A program made the translations under genes and the position numbers. From Escarpia spicata (Eukaryota > Annelida > Polychaeta > Sabellida > Siboglinidae): a DNA stretch of 64,000 bases. The DNA lies in the NCBI GenBank assembly GCA_963995525.1, contig OZ023216.1, forward strand, positions 38,151,526-38,215,525, read 5' to 3'. The notes beneath the pieces were generated by a model. The model was not told where the DNA came from. It saw only the letters and a list, made by a program, of their open reading frames with translations, and searched no databases. Of this stretch, positions 1 to 12,306 are shown piece after piece. Each line of letters begins with the position of its first letter. The first letter of the stretch is position 1.

Positions 1-1359
1 ATTACGGCTGGAAGAAAATCACCATAACCCATGCCTGGTTTATAATATTATACAGCCTATGTTTGGCTATATCATTTAAGAAACCCATATTAATAATATA
101 GACTGGTTTATGGCATAGTATACTATACACTAGGCTATAGACTATTAGCCTGGCCCTTGGGCTGGACAGTCTACTCACCGTCTACTTTGTACTGGCCAAG
201 CTTCGTAGCCTTCAACACAGTATTGCGCATTCGCTTGTTATTCACCAAGTGTTTCTGTGTGATAAATAATGTTTTTTGCACGCCATGCACCGTCGGTACT
301 CATCTTGAAGTGTCTCCCGCTGCATCACCGCTATGGTCTTAACGTTATGTCAACTGATACTGATAGGGAACTAAGTCAGCTGTGCCCGTGGTCACGCGCA
401 GATGTATGTTCATTGTTCAGCACCGTAGGGGGCACGTAGGTCAGTAGAGTAATGGTCGCTAGAGCAAACAAAACAATAATTAATTATGTAACTCAGTCGC
501 CGCGTGCATCGATCAAGGGGTCAAAGTTGATCGGTCACCTGAGGTCACGTTGCTCACTGCGGGTCACGTTTGGTGTACTGCGCTTGCGCGAGCATGAGGA
601 ATACGCAAAGAAATGGAAACGGGACTTACCTTCAGACCGGAACTTATTTCCAGACCGGTACACCGGGTAGGCCTGCCGGCTATCTTTTGGAGCCGTTGTG
701 CATTCATACGCAGCATTGTGCCAAGTGAACTCCTTTTTACAGATGGTTTAGTGAGTGAGTGGGTGGGACCCCAGCTAGGTGCCTGGAAGAGAATGTTGGG
801 CAGTCAGTGAAGGGATTTAGGTAAACATCGCTGTTACTCAGTCACCCGGAGTTCGTCATGGGGGAAAGCCGAACCGCACGCTGTCAAAGAAAGGTTGCCT
901 CTCGTCTTAAGATAACAAACGTTTTGATTCGGGAAGGACTGGCAGAATGTCTTGGCACCTTTCTGCTTGTGGTGAGTCGCGTGCGTGTGTGCGAGCGTGC
1001 GGGTCTGCGTGTGACATAAAATGTGTTAGTGCGTGTTTTTATGAAGATGTTATGTTATGTTATGTTATGTATTTATATAAGTATGTTTATGTTAATTTTA
1101 ATCCAATATTAAACATATCATATTTGTTTTTAACTATTTTCACGAGTCTTATTTTTGAAACTGCGTCATGTAATGTATATGTACACCTGCAAAAGTACTG
1201 GTCGCGAATACATGGCGCTTTAAAATGTTAGTTGTTTACAGTAGTAGTAGTTTCGCGAACGTACACGTGCATTTGGTGAGTATGTGTGTATGCGCGCGCG
1301 TTCGCATGAATGTGAGTCCTTGCGTTCGTGTGTCTGTGTGTGTGCATGGTCATGGAGGA

Positions 1360-1405
<46 letters not shown>

Positions 1406-2660
1406 ATGCATGAGCGGGTTTGATATTACATAGATACATCATGTGTTTGGAGAGGTGTGGCGTTCGTTCAGCACCGCTAGATGATCCTCGACTTACTAAT
1501 GAAACCGGCAAGTTGATATTTGACACGGCACTGTGCGTCGGCTATACAACTGTATGATGATGATGTTGACGACGGTTTATTATAGACAACCAGGGTAAAA
1601 TACGTTCAATGGTTTCCGAGGATCATAGATCCACGTTTAATATTTTCAACGACAAACCAAAAATACTGCATTTTAGCATTACAACTGCACTGCCATATAA
1701 ATATATGTATGTCGTCTAAGAAGGTTATGACATTTGTAAGACGGGGATACATACATTTCTATATTATATTTGATGACAACCATTTATTATATCCCCCGAT
1801 CACATTGTGGAAATTAGCTAAGTGCCTTGGGTCAAAACAACACTGTTACATTTAGGATAGATCAGTCAGTTTAATATGTGGTTTGAATTACAATAAACAT
1901 ACTTAAGTTAAAATATGATATTCGTACTTTATAATAGCTAGGAATATTATGCATCGACGAATATTTGTATCTATTTATTTCTGAGCGCAACTGCATCATA
2001 TCAGCAAAGTCATCTACCATTTTACTCCTGTAATTCAACGGACTTAGTTTTTGTTTCTAACACACATGCTGCTTTGGTTGTTTCGTCTCTGTCAACTCCG
2101 CAGCCTCCAACCTGTAATGGTATGACGACATTATACACGGTCTTTAGACTACCGTTTAAGTTGTTTGAGTTATGCCTGCCTGTCACGGCACACTGTCTTC
2201 CTCCATGCATTCGAATCTTACATACATGATTCACCGCACCACTATGTTTTATCCAAGCTGAGCTTCTCGAACAAGTCCCTCCACGCTTACAGCGCTTCTT
2301 CTTTACAATTGTTCTCCGTGCCTAAAGCATGATCAGCAGACATATCCAAAAGCCGCGCGAGCCAACAGGGCCTGTGACAGATGATTTATGGGCCCCGGGC
2401 CCGCGAGCAAGCAGTTACGCCGAACACTGCTTACAACCATCCCGTTCATACTATGCACGTGGACAATTTTCTCTCCTCACAAAATGTTATACATTTGTTT
2501 AATATAGACCTATATATAAACAGTGATCGCGTGTAAGTACTTTAGTCCTCGTGCATCTAATTCATTGTACATGATGCGCCAAAGTGCATCCTCACGTCTG
2601 TGTTTTCGCTCGTCTAATTTCAAATTAGTTTTGCGAAAAAGCTAATCTATAGCGCAAATC
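1..2660. other. Gene-poor stretch, no supported gene
   Basis: I find no exon with convincing coding character and flanking splice sites here. The short open frames are in low-complexity or AT-rich DNA and show no recognisable domain. Visible simple structure includes a TATGT run near 1047-1068 and GT/GCGT-rich DNA at 960-1010 and 1285-1410. Three GGTCA-type half sites lie near 532-582. Confidence 0.5.
1285..1412. repeat. GT/GCGT microsatellite
   Basis: Alternating purine-pyrimidine DNA ends in about ten perfect GCGT units (about 1361-1405). Both strands read open in several frames because the unit lacks stop codons, so the apparent Cys/Val and His/Thr peptides are artefacts. Confidence 0.9.
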
Positions 2661-2662
2661 TG

Positions 2663-2990
2663 TAGCGCCGTGGTGCAGTGACTAAAGCTTCGGACTCTCG
2701 ACCGAAAGACCCGTGGTTCGAATCCTGTGCGGCGGTGTCGCCTTGAGCAAGTTCGTTCACTCTACGTTGCTCCAGTTCAATCAGCTGTATGAATGAGTTC
2801 CTGGTTATAGACTGCGGTGGATATTTGTGTACGAATATTCTTCGCTCATTAATTGCAGCGTGGCTGGATGCTTCCCAGAGAAGTAGAGATGGTGTTCGAT
2901 TGAACAGGTCTGCCAGGGAGTAAAATGTAAAGTGCTTTGAACAGTCCTGATGACTGGATATATAAGAACTTACCTTTACTTTACTTTTAC
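2663..2990 (+). mobile_element. tRNA-headed SINE, copy 1 (full length)
   Basis: The head looks like a tRNA-derived pol III promoter: an A-box-like TGGTGCAGTGA near 2670 and a perfect B box GGTTCGAATCC at 2715-2725. The body (about 2740-2940) and tail (AAAGTGCTTTGAACAGTCC, then ATATAAGAACTTACC) recur at 63679-64000 (plus) and 52744-53005 (minus), with a fragment at 37809-37905. This defines one dispersed SINE family. The tail runs into a CTTTA-rich stretch. The open frame on the opposite strand across it is not a gene. Confidence 0.85.
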
Positions 2991-3937
2991 ATAGTATTGT
3001 TACACGTAATTTTGGTAGTATCATCAGATGAAAAGTCAGAGACTCATATGAAGTGATTTTCAAAATTGGAATGTCCCCGTGAATGTGCGACACAATTATG
3101 CACATGTTTCTGCAATGATGTTGTCAACTTCGTTGCTCTCTCAAAAAACATGTTACTGACACATTCAGTGAGTTGAAGGTTAAATGTTAATCTGGCAAAT
3201 GAGGTTGGTATTTAGGTAACCAGAAATAACGAACAAAATATATAATTTTGACAATTTTAACAAGATTACGCATGTTTGTTTATTAAACCGACTGCGGGTA
3301 TGATTTAAACTGTACACACATTACACACAAGGGCATAATTCAACCGGATTCATCGTCGCCTAAATCAGTTGATGAGGCAGTTTTTACATTATGCAAACGT
3401 ATCAATGTGCTTGCGTTCAACTGGAATTCGGGTTTCAAATAACCCCTAGGCAAAACGTCTCGTTGTGTTTCCAGTAGCCCCACAAACGCACATCCTATTG
3501 CCAATAATGATTACACCAATCAGGCATATTTTTATACAACCGTCCTATTAAATTGGTCTCGAGTTACGGTTCTATCAATACGAACCGAGTAAACTATTTT
3601 GGGTTTGTTTGCCTGGCGCGTCCGACGGCTTGTCATAAAGTGTAATAGACTTTAGACCCCGATACAACGGCGTAAGGTTACTATCTCGAGGAGGATAGTA
3701 CCTTGGTATAAATCAATTCGGCTCTCCATAACTTCCATTGGCATTCGTCTAGAGAAAATAATCTACTAACATAAGATGCATAACTAAAAACACAGTGACA
3801 TGCCTTGGTGGTACTGTGTCGTGCGGTGTTATATTTCCATTTGTGTTTTGAAGCATCAGGTTACATAATAATAGATTGTCATAAACAATGCCTTATCCCA
3901 CACGCGCACCCACACGCACACGCGCATGCACACAAAC

Positions 3938-3940
<3 letters not shown>
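2991..3940. other. Intergenic, nothing recognised
   Basis: AT-rich DNA with no open frame of coding quality, no splice-flanked exon and no recognised repeat, up to a short CACA/CACG-rich run at 3900-3940. Confidence 0.4.
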
Positions 3941-3976
<36 letters not shown>

Positions 3977-4173
3977 CACTTACAATACTTTATTGTCCCT
4001 TGGGAGGACATTAATTTGGAATGTAGCAGCATATTAAAAGAAATAAAACAAATTGTACATGCAATATGAAATAGTAATAACAGTTATATCGGTTAAATAA
4101 GTTAAAGTAAGTTAAATATGCTAAATAAATTAAATAAGTTACAAGAGTTAAATCATCTCAGGCTCACTCAATG

Positions 4174-5323
4174 CAAAGTTTCCAAGTTGAATGAACCCAA
4201 AATAGGGAGATCTCCCTATATTATCAAAACACTATAGGAAGATTTTAACGGTCATTTATAAAAAGGGAACGCTTATCGAAAGCCTTTCCTACCGACTCCA
4301 GCAAACCTGGCGACATCTGCAACTAGTTGCATGCAGAGGAAACATTGACTTTGTACGCCAGCAAAGCCCTAGCGACGGCCGAAACTTGGTGTCGATCTTC
4401 CCCATCATACTGAATACCCTTTCCACCGGAACCTGGTCGTAGGGGAGAATGAGGAGTACATGTTCCGCACTTATCCGCTGCTTCTATGGATGCCCCGAAG
4501 GAGGATAGCACAGGCCTTGCTGTCGTTCCTCTTGTTCGAATCATCAACCATCAGCGTCACAGGCTGCGTCCTCGCCGTGTGGACCACCTCCTCCATGAAT
4601 TTGGGGCCAGCGCATGATTAATCACTAATTCGTTCAGCGACAACTAAACTTCTTGGCGATTTCGCTGTCGGTGAACATCGCCTTCACGAGATCAGTGAAA
4701 TGGTCAGGTTGTATTCGGCAACAAACTGGCAAAATAAGGCCTCGGCCTTTGTTACCTTCTCCGCGACCGTACCGGTAGCACCTGGCTGAAAGTGCATGCT
4801 TGTCAGCTTGGTCTGCACGCCACACCTCTTTGCAACGACCACTTTGTCCATGTGTTTTTTGCTCGACACGTGTTTCTCCACATAATTTCTGTCCCCATGA
4901 CTGACGGAGAAGTCGTCGTGACAGATTGTACATAAAGCAAACGTGTCGCCTTTAGAGCTTTTTCGAATTCCCACAAACTTGTCCTTCCATGTTTGCTGCC
5001 ACTTGGAAGCGTACTTCCTCGCCTTTCTCTTTGCATGGTTGCCATCGTCCTCTGCCTGACGCTTCTCGTTCTGCATTTTCAATTTCCAGTGAAGAGTAAA
5101 AGTCGTGATCGCGGCAAAGTCGACCGGACGTTTCGAGCGAATACAAATTTATGATGTGGGATCAATTTGAACATTGCCAAAAGAGGGCGCTCAAATGCAG
5201 TTTGTTTAAAGTTTTCGAATAAAATCGGGATATTTGTATTTTAATTTGGGAGATCGGGAGATTTTCTAGATTCTGTCCAAATTCGGAGGATCTCCCGCCA
5301 AATCGGGATACTTGGAAGCTCTG
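4174..5323 (-). mobile_element. hAT-family DNA transposon relic
   Basis: The ends are inverted: CAGAGCTTCCAAG on the minus strand at 5323 and CAAAGTTTCCAAG on the plus strand at 4174. They fit the CARRG start usual for hAT elements. The coding remnant (minus, 5082-4684, continuing in another frame to about 4260) begins with a BED-like zinc finger: CTICHDDFSVSHG, then H-x(4)-H spacing. It continues with DSEIAKKFSC and MVDDSNKRNDSK, which match the order of hAT transposase motifs. There are several frameshifts, and the catalytic RNase H core and C-terminal dimerisation region are missing. No clear 8-bp target duplication is visible, consistent with age. Confidence 0.75.
4684..5082 (-). pseudogene. 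hAT transposase N-terminal fragment (BED-like finger)
   Basis: A 132-codon open frame encodes a basic lead (KRKARKYASKWQ) and a zinc-finger segment with CTIC, SVSHGDRNYVEKH and SKKH. This arrangement is typical of BED-type fingers at the start of hAT transposases. The family continuation (DHFTDLVKAMFTDSEIAKKF) appears in the overlapping frame that ends at 4634, so at least one frameshift separates them. A further conserved block lies in another frame at about 4590-4510. It is a broken transposase rather than a host gene. Confidence 0.7.
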
Positions 5324-5373
5324 TCAGTATCAGGCTGGCAGCGAAGACTGGCAGAGATGGGGGAACGAAGGAT

Positions 5374-7600
5374 TTACTCTTTCATTAGTCTAACTGACGA
5401 GGGAACAAATGCATTTCGAGTGCGATTCATTTTACAGTGAGGAAGTTGAAAATAGCGGCAGGAAGAAAGCAGTTTATTGCATGGAAACAGGGGATGTTCG
5501 GGGTCTGAGGAGACCTTCCTTTCCTTTCTCGATGCTCGTTGCCTGTACAGATCCTCTATAGTGGTTTGCTTTTCTCCCATTACCTTGCCACTAACCCTGA
5601 CGGTTCGTGCCAGAGTGTTGCGATGCACAACACTCAAGCCGCCGTACCACACAAGTTACCCAAATGTAATAGAGCTTTCGATGTAGCATCTAAAAAAGGT
5701 TAGAAGAAGATGTGTGCTGACACTGAGTGACCTGAGCTTGCGTAATAAATACAGCTTTTGCCGTCACCGTCTATTAATTACAGGTGTACTTTGATCAAGT
5801 GTGAGCTTGGCATCAATGATGGTGTCGAGGTACTTGTATGCCTCTACTCTCCTCACACACTCTCTGTTGATGGATAGTCCCTTGGGAGGAGTAGGATTCT
5901 TCCTAAAATCTATTATGAGATCTTAAGTTTTTATGAACGTTCACGTCTAGGAAATGATTGCTACTCCACACTGTGAAATCATCTACATCACACGCACACA
6001 CTTGATCAGAGTCGGATAGGTCGACGATAGCTGTGTCATCGCTGTATTTGATGAAATACGGTCTCCTGGCTGCTATGACAGTCGTCTGTGTAGAGTATGA
6101 ACAGAACAGGGGAGATCACCGAGCCCTGGGGAGCACAGGTGAAAGTGAAGAGTGAGCTCGACACAGCACCATTATAGCGCACTACTTGCTTACGCTCAGT
6201 AGGAAACTGAAATTGGAGGGATCCAGTTAATCCCCAACATGCTGCAGGAGAGGACGAAGTACGAGTCGCTCAAAGCACTTCATGACGACTGAGGTAAGCG
6301 CCACTGGGCGGTAATCGTTGAGAACAGATGGCACAAGTTTGTTGGGAACAGGACAGATGACTGACGATTTCCAAGCCAGGGGGATGCGATGCTGATTTAG
6401 AGACCCATTGAAAAGGATATTGAACACAGCAGGTCCTCCTCGAGGACCCGACCACTGACGTTGTCAGGCCCAGCTGTCGTTTGAGGGTTAACGTACTTGA
6501 ATATCTTACTGACGTCATCAGGAGTTGTTTCTGGGGTGTCACCCTCGGTGAGCTGAGACTCAATGTCGTTCCCCGCCTTGTCCCTTACGTGAGAAGTCAT
6601 GCCGGTCAAAACGCCCAAAGAAGGAATTCAAGTTCTCAGCGAACTTGAGACTATCTTCCGCTGAGTCTGAGGTTTGTATGACACGTTTACCGGACTAAAC
6701 ACCAGACAGAGTGTTCAGTCCCTGCCATGCCCTGCACATATTACAGTATTAGAACAGGCGTTAAATGTTGTCCTTGTATTCCAATTTAGCGTCCCTGATC
6801 AGTTTGTTTAGAGTACACTGGATCTGTTTTGCTTCGGTGCGTTTGTTAGGCATGCATGAAAGCCCTCTTCTTGTCATTAATTCCGTTTTTCAGTTCTTTT
6901 CGTACCCACGGTTTGTTATTTGATAATATTTCCACAGTTTTTGTGGGGACAATCATCTCTTCACAAAACTTTATATAGTCTGTGAAGACATCAACAAGCG
7001 AAGAGCTGGAGTCAATGAAAACATTACATAAGGTACAGTCAAAACACCCCCTGAGGGCGTCGGCTGAGTTCAATTCCCAATTTTTTTACAGTTTTCTGCA
7101 CTGCTGTCTGTCTCTGCAATTTAGTTCTATACGCCTGGATCAAATTTTTTGGTCAGCTTTACCGGGTGCCATCTTCTTCACGGACTTGTACGCGTTCTTA
7201 ATGTTGCCGTAACAAAGATCGAGGGTGTTACTGCCTCGTGTCTGACACGTCACGTACTGCTGGTAAACAGGCAATGTTTTGTCCAGTCGGCAGCTATTGA
7301 AATCTCCGAGAATTATGTTTGGCGAGTTTGGCAACATTGTCTCACGCCGGTGCTCACAGCTAGTAATTGCATCAGCTGCGCGTGCAATACGAAGTAACGG
7401 TGGCACATAGACCTGAGTTAAAAATAACTGTCCGAACTCTCTGGGTAAGTAGGTCGGACGCAGCGACACTAACAATAGCTCCATGTCTGGGGTACACAGT
7501 TCTTCCCTCGCGATGACAGACGTACACCAGCGCTGGTTGATGTACACAGAGATCCCTCCACCCTGTGATTTGCCACTCACATTTCTGTCGGCATCCGCCT
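5374..7600 (-). pseudogene. LINE 1 ORF2: endonuclease plus reverse transcriptase, frameshifted
   Basis: From 7580 down to 7140 the frame shows an apurinic-type endonuclease with SQGGGISVYIN, a GDFN catalytic block (near 7307-7296) and NTLDLCYGNIK. The reverse transcriptase follows: LNDYRPVALTSVVMKCFE (about 6330-6270), an APQGSVISP block near 6130, the catalytic YSDDT (Asp pair 6040-6035), and AYKYLD near 5840. The C-terminus with SFVPS-like residues ends at 5374. The pieces lie in at least three frames with stops between them. The N-terminal end near 7600-7640 is ragged and the preceding endonuclease segment is missing here. Confidence 0.75.
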
Positions 7601-7802
7601 GCGGGCCGAGGGAATTTTGTCCAGCAACTCGCCTTCGGGCCGAGGTTGGCTCATAGTCGGCTATCGATATTGTGCCGATGGTTAGCCGCTCATAGGTCGA
7701 CTGTGCCTAATGTTGTTAAATGTGTGTATACGTGTGTGTCAAGTTATAAGACCCAATTATACGCATACTCTTATGTGTATTGGTCTTATAACTTGAACAT
7801 TT

Positions 7803-7915
7803 CAATGAATGAATGAATGGATGGATGGATGGATGGATGGATGGATGAATGATTGATTGAATGAATGAATGAATGAATGAATGAATGAATGATTTAATTA
7901 ATTAATTAATTAAAG
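7803..7915. repeat. GAAT/GGAT/TTAA tandem tract at LINE 2 3' end
   Basis: Runs of GAAT, GGAT and GAAT units are followed by TTAATTAA. Read on the minus strand this follows AATAAACTT of LINE 2, as expected for a LINE tail that has expanded as a microsatellite. Confidence 0.85.
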
Positions 7916-8149
7916 TTTATTTGGTTACTCGATTACAGTTATGTCACAAGTGTGATCGTAGATATGGGTTCATCAGGTAACTCGGGAGATTCTCAAGAAA
8001 CCCCTGGGGGCTTATTTCGAGAGTCCCCTATAATTATGTAATAATTGTACATTTTGTTTAGATTTGACGCAAAATAAAACATTACAACAAGCCGTCGCAA
8101 TGCAATATAAACTTACACAACCTAACGCCATTGTGCAAAGTGGTAATTG

Positions 8150-10812
8150 AATGGTATAGTGTGCAACTTGTAGAGTATGCCTACATGTCGTGCAAGTTTA
8201 GATGCTAGTTTATTTAAGTGCATAGACCAATGTAAGTGTTCATCTATACACACGCCAAGAAATGTAATGAATTTTATCTTGGGGGATGGTCTAACCGTTA
8301 ATTTGTATTACTTGATATGAGATATTTTACTTTTTATTGACTGATGCAAATATAATGTAATTCGTTTTTTTTTATTTCGGGAAAGTTTATTAGTGTGGAA
8401 CCACTGTGTTATTTTTTATTTTCAATATTAACCTCTATGAGTGTAGTTCATGCAAAAGTTCAAGCAATCATGTGAATGATATATACTAGTATCATCATGA
8501 TACATACTAGTATCATCATGATATATACTAGTATCATCATGATACATACTAGAATCATCATGATACATACTAGTATCATCATGATACATACTAGTATCAT
8601 CATGATACATACTAGTATCATCATGATACATACTAGTATCATCAGCACAAAGAGAGAAATACATTTTATTTTATGTGTTACAAAGGTCGTTGATGTAGAG
8701 AATAAATAATATTGACCTTAGCATAGAGCCTTGTGGTTACCACACATCACTGTCATGTGACTGAATTTACATTGTCGTATGTCACATACTGTGTCCTGTG
8801 TTCTAGGTAACTGGAACACAGGACACAGGTGAGAATATTCCCTCTCGTGCCATAGCAGTTACGTTTTTGTAATAGAATACTGTGGTCGATAGTGTCGAAG
8901 GCTTTAGATAGGACAATGAATATGCCTATATTGAAGGCGTTGCTGTCTATTCCACTTGATATTGTATTTATATGATTTATTAGAGCCATAAAAGTGAAAT
9001 ATTTTTTCTTGAAACCATACTGTTCTGATATAATATGGGACTGGTTGAGATCGCGTTTGAGTCGATTATACGTCAGTCGCTCCAGATTTGTTTAGAAACA
9101 TGGCAAGATAGAGATTGGTCTATAGTTACATAAGTTATTCAGGTCATCTTGTTTATGTATAGGGGTTACTTTCGCTATGTTTAACTGGTGTGGTCCAGTG
9201 TTAAATCAATTGTTCAAAAATATGCGATAGTAGAGGAGCTATGTGGGGACTTATTTCACGCACAATAAGAGAATCAATGTTGTCAAAGCCACTAGATGTG
9301 TTAGACTTCAAATTACATAATAGTGCATCAATTTCCTCGGGCCACGTTGGCCGACAGAAAATGTTATTAGGATTTGTCTTAACAAATTATGTTGAGTCAT
9401 TCGTTACCCGTTGTGGGTATGTCTTTAACAAGAGTTGACGGCACAGTTATAAAATAATCATTGAACTCGTTTGCTATGTCTTTAGGGTTTGTAGTTTCTG
9501 TGCCGTCCGACAAGGTGAAACTTGTGCTCGGGTTTGAATCTTTTGATTTGCATTTCAGGGCTTCTTTAATTAGTTGCCATGACTTCTTCGCATTCCTTTT
9601 ATGGAGATCAAATTTGTTTTATAGTGATTTCTCTTTGAGAGCCTGATAAATGTGTCAATTAATTTTTGTATCTTTTGTAGCTTGTTTCATTGTCAAATGT
9701 TGGACACTTTTTGAATTGTTTATATAGTAAAAAAATTAGTTTGTGTTTGCTTGCTATTAATATACCTTTGGTCAACCATTCGGAGTTGGGATTGTCTCCA
9801 ACTTTATTTTTTTATTTTTTTAATATGGAGATATTCATCAAGTAATGTATTAAGTCTCTTAATGAATGCATTGTACGAAACATCTGGGCTAGATTCGTTG
9901 TAGATATCTTCCCAGTTGGTACGATCTAATTTTGCCAAATGTTTTTCACTTTTAATTCTTCTGTACAGTGTTTCGTATCCTGATTTAAATGGGACATTAC
10001 AAATGTAATAAATGTTGAATACTGGGAGGTGGTCAGATAATTATATCAGTGTATAAAATGCTAGACTGTATACTGTATGGAATTATGTTGGTGAATATGT
10101 TATCCATTAATGTGGCCGAGTCATTAGCAATTCTAGTTGGTTTATTAATTGTTGGGTAACATTCATTCGCATACATATTGTTGATGAAATCATTACTTGG
10201 CGTGAGTTGGTATTAATTAAGTTTAAATTAAAGTCACCCATCATTACGCAGTTTTTCTTTTCCCGAACTATTGTGTTTAGTACACTGAGGAGTTCATCGT
10301 TGAAGCGATCTATGTTTTTACTAAGTTTATAAACAGAACATATTATAAAAGTGTTGTTGTTTGCTTTAATCTCAATGAATATTGATTCATAATGATTATC
10401 ATATCCCTTCATTATGTATATATTTGTGTTTGTTGGAAATGTAAATTCCTATACCGCCTCCTTTCCCTTCTTGTCTGGGATGCGTAACTGGAGAACACCC
10501 ATCAATGTTATAACAAGTCGTGTCATCATGGTCAGAGAGCCATGTCTCAGTCAATCCTATAAAGTCAAAATAACTATTTTGTGTTTTAAGCATAATTCTA
10601 GTTTTTCGAAGTTTTTCCGCAGACTACATGTATTTACAGCTAGTGTGAAAAATTGTGAGTTATTCTTCAAGTTAGAATATAAGCTTATCAGTTGGTTGTC
10701 AATTAAGTACTCACAGTTTTGCATACGTGCTGAGATGGTGTTAAATATGAATGGTTCGTTTTCATTGGTGTGATCAATGTTAGATAAGTCCAAACGTATA
10801 TTGTTCGACATG
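8150..10812 (-). pseudogene. LINE 2 ORF2 remnant (endonuclease and RT)
   Basis: Endonuclease blocks are FDFIGLTETWLSDHD and GGGIGIYISN (10560-10410), MMGDFNLNL (about 10240), and a target-recognition segment near 10130. RT blocks are LSKAFDTIDHSILLQK (about 8900), QGS and FLLYINDL in broken frame (about 8740-8690), CADDT (about 8646-8635) and KFITFLGVCIDEHLHW (about 8275). The middle (9000-10100) has numerous stops. The order and style match CR1-group ORF2. Confidence 0.75.
8476..8643 (-). repeat. 21-bp minisatellite at the RT catalytic motif (8 copies)
   Basis: Eight 21-bp units on the minus strand encode the heptapeptide DDTSMYH (variants DDSSMYH and DDTSIYH). The first copy is the catalytic Asp-Asp pair of the LINE reverse transcriptase itself. 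The array therefore grew in frame from the active-site codons. It ends in a diverged H-S-H-D continuation. Confidence 0.9.
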
Positions 10813-10899
10813 GTAGATCTAGTCCTGCGGCGAGAGAGGCAATATTGTTCGGATGGATGAAGTTACTGCCGGTCGATATGTCGGAGGTCCTGCTATGTG

Positions 10900-11078
10900 G
10901 TTATGGGTATTTTCCTGCCACTGGTGAGCAGGCAGACGTCCAGGTGGCAGTGTTAGGCAGCGACTTGGCCTTGCAACGTTTCGTGCGGTTTTCCGTGATG
11001 AGTAGTTTGGTACCTGTCAGTCGCCGTTTCATCGAGAAATTTTTTTGGCGAGCTTCGTAAGTTGTGAATTTCACGACG
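10900..11078 (-). pseudogene. LINE 2 ORF1 C-terminal fragment
   Basis: The minus-strand frame shows VVKFTTYEARQKNFSMKRRL and LLITENRTKRCKA, a signature of the RNA-binding/CTD region of CR1- and L1-like ORF1 proteins. It stops abruptly at the end of the inverted-repeat element. The preceding ORF1 part is on the far side, at 13181-13500. Confidence 0.6.
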
Positions 11079-11686
11079 TAGTCCAAGAATTTTAGGGTCA
11101 AACCTTAAAATCGAAAAAAAAGCTGATTTTTGCACCGCAGATCCCTGAAAGTGTCTTAAATAGCATACTAAAAGTCCCCAAGAATCCTCCTTGAGTTAAC
11201 CGCAGAATTCAAAATGACGTCCCGATACTGATGAAATTCGATAAAACGGCTGTATTTGCCAAACTATTAGAGATGGAAGGTATACAAAGATATCTAGTGG
11301 GGGTTTTCAGCCATGATCTATCCAATGGACACAGTTAAAATATGTTTTAAAGAAATATTTCACATTGTTCAAGGTCAAATGGGCAACTAAAAGTTCAAAT
11401 ATCAACAGCTTAATTATGACACTAGATAGGATAGGCAACATCAACGTTATATACATTCATATACACTGATATAAACAAACTTGAAAGCAACTGCACCAAC
11501 CCCAGACCGTCTATGTGTGCGTCTAAGCTTCGTCCTACATGAAGATGTTAGAGCAGGACTGCCCACTGCAGGATGCACACATAGGAGTGCAGTAGAGCGG
11601 TCATCAGCATATGTGATTTCTTCTTGTGTTCTGTTAGTGTGATTGAGCACCTCCAGGTAGCCTACGTTCTCTATGTTATCCATCAC

Positions 11687-12306
11687 CTAATTCAGCACGG
11701 TCTTTTTTCCCTTGCCGAAGATTGCAGACACGCTGTCACAGCCTGCATGGACGAAGAGCAGGTGGGTCGCAGCTGTTCCGATCTTTTCCTGTATATCCAG
11801 AACATTGACACGGGAAGGCAGATATCGCCCCATGTACACACCACGTGTGCCACCCACCTGGTTCACTAGCATTACTAGGATGTCAGTGTCGCTGGCAATA
11901 ATGAGGACTGAGGTGGAAAGCTCCAGGGCTGTTGAGACAATAAGCCTGTCCTCGTCTCATTCGGTCTGCTTGCAGTGGACACACTCGTGTGCAAAACATT
12001 ACATAATGATAGCAATAAGGCGCGTCTTGTTGGTTGCATTTCCGAGAAAGCTGTGCTGAGGAACGAACGGTTTCATGTTGGTATCGAACAGCATGTCACG
12101 AGAAGCTGTTTTCTGCGAGCGACGCTGGTACTCCGTGTTCTTTGTGGAGGTTTTTGCGAGCAATAACCGTCAAACACCACTATGACTGGCATACCTGTGA
12201 ATTGGATGCAGACACGTTTCACGTAGTTGGCAGCAATCTCATGGTAGGTTGCGTCAGTCAGCCACTTAACGGTGTTGTCCGAAGTAGTCAGACTGCATTC
12301 CTCCAC
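11687..12306 (-). pseudogene. Element-encoded protein with VVFDGY and GCDSVSAIFGKGK motifs
   Basis: Two main open pieces (12306-12073 and 11872-11687) plus frame-shifted segments between them give a consistent order. First comes an Asp in VIVVFDGY, then a NATNKTRLI stretch, an acidic IIASDTDILVML, and finally HAGCDSVSAIFGKGK. The spaced acidic residues suggest a PIN-like metal-dependent nuclease fold, which is inference. At least two frameshifts and a stop disrupt it. I recognise the motif set as recurrent in invertebrate repeats but cannot name the transposon superfamily. Confidence 0.5.

Larger units (their letters stand above)
3943..7640 (-). mobile_element. Jockey/L2-like LINE 1, decayed, with nested hAT
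   Basis: Read on the minus strand, an endonuclease and reverse transcriptase coding region (about 7600-5374) runs into a 3' UTR. That UTR is interrupted by a hAT element (5323-4174) and resumes at 4173. It ends with a GGGACAATAAAGTATTGT motif near 3995 and an (ATTG)n tail at 3943-3975, a common kind of LINE 3' terminus. A matching 5' endonuclease fragment lies at 15700-16140 on the same strand, so the element may have been split by about 8 kb of later insertions. Frameshifts and stops show it is inactive. The family assignment (jockey/L2/Rex-type) is from motif style only. Confidence 0.7.

Noticed and set aside
2690..2730. tRNA gene at the SINE head
   Set aside because: The A and B boxes are there, but no cloverleaf with a proper anticodon stem and acceptor stem can be drawn, and the same head recurs on a conserved SINE body.
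4166..5331. An 8-bp target duplication for the hAT relic
   Set aside because: The flanks ACTCAATG and TCAGTATC do not match convincingly, so no duplication is claimed.
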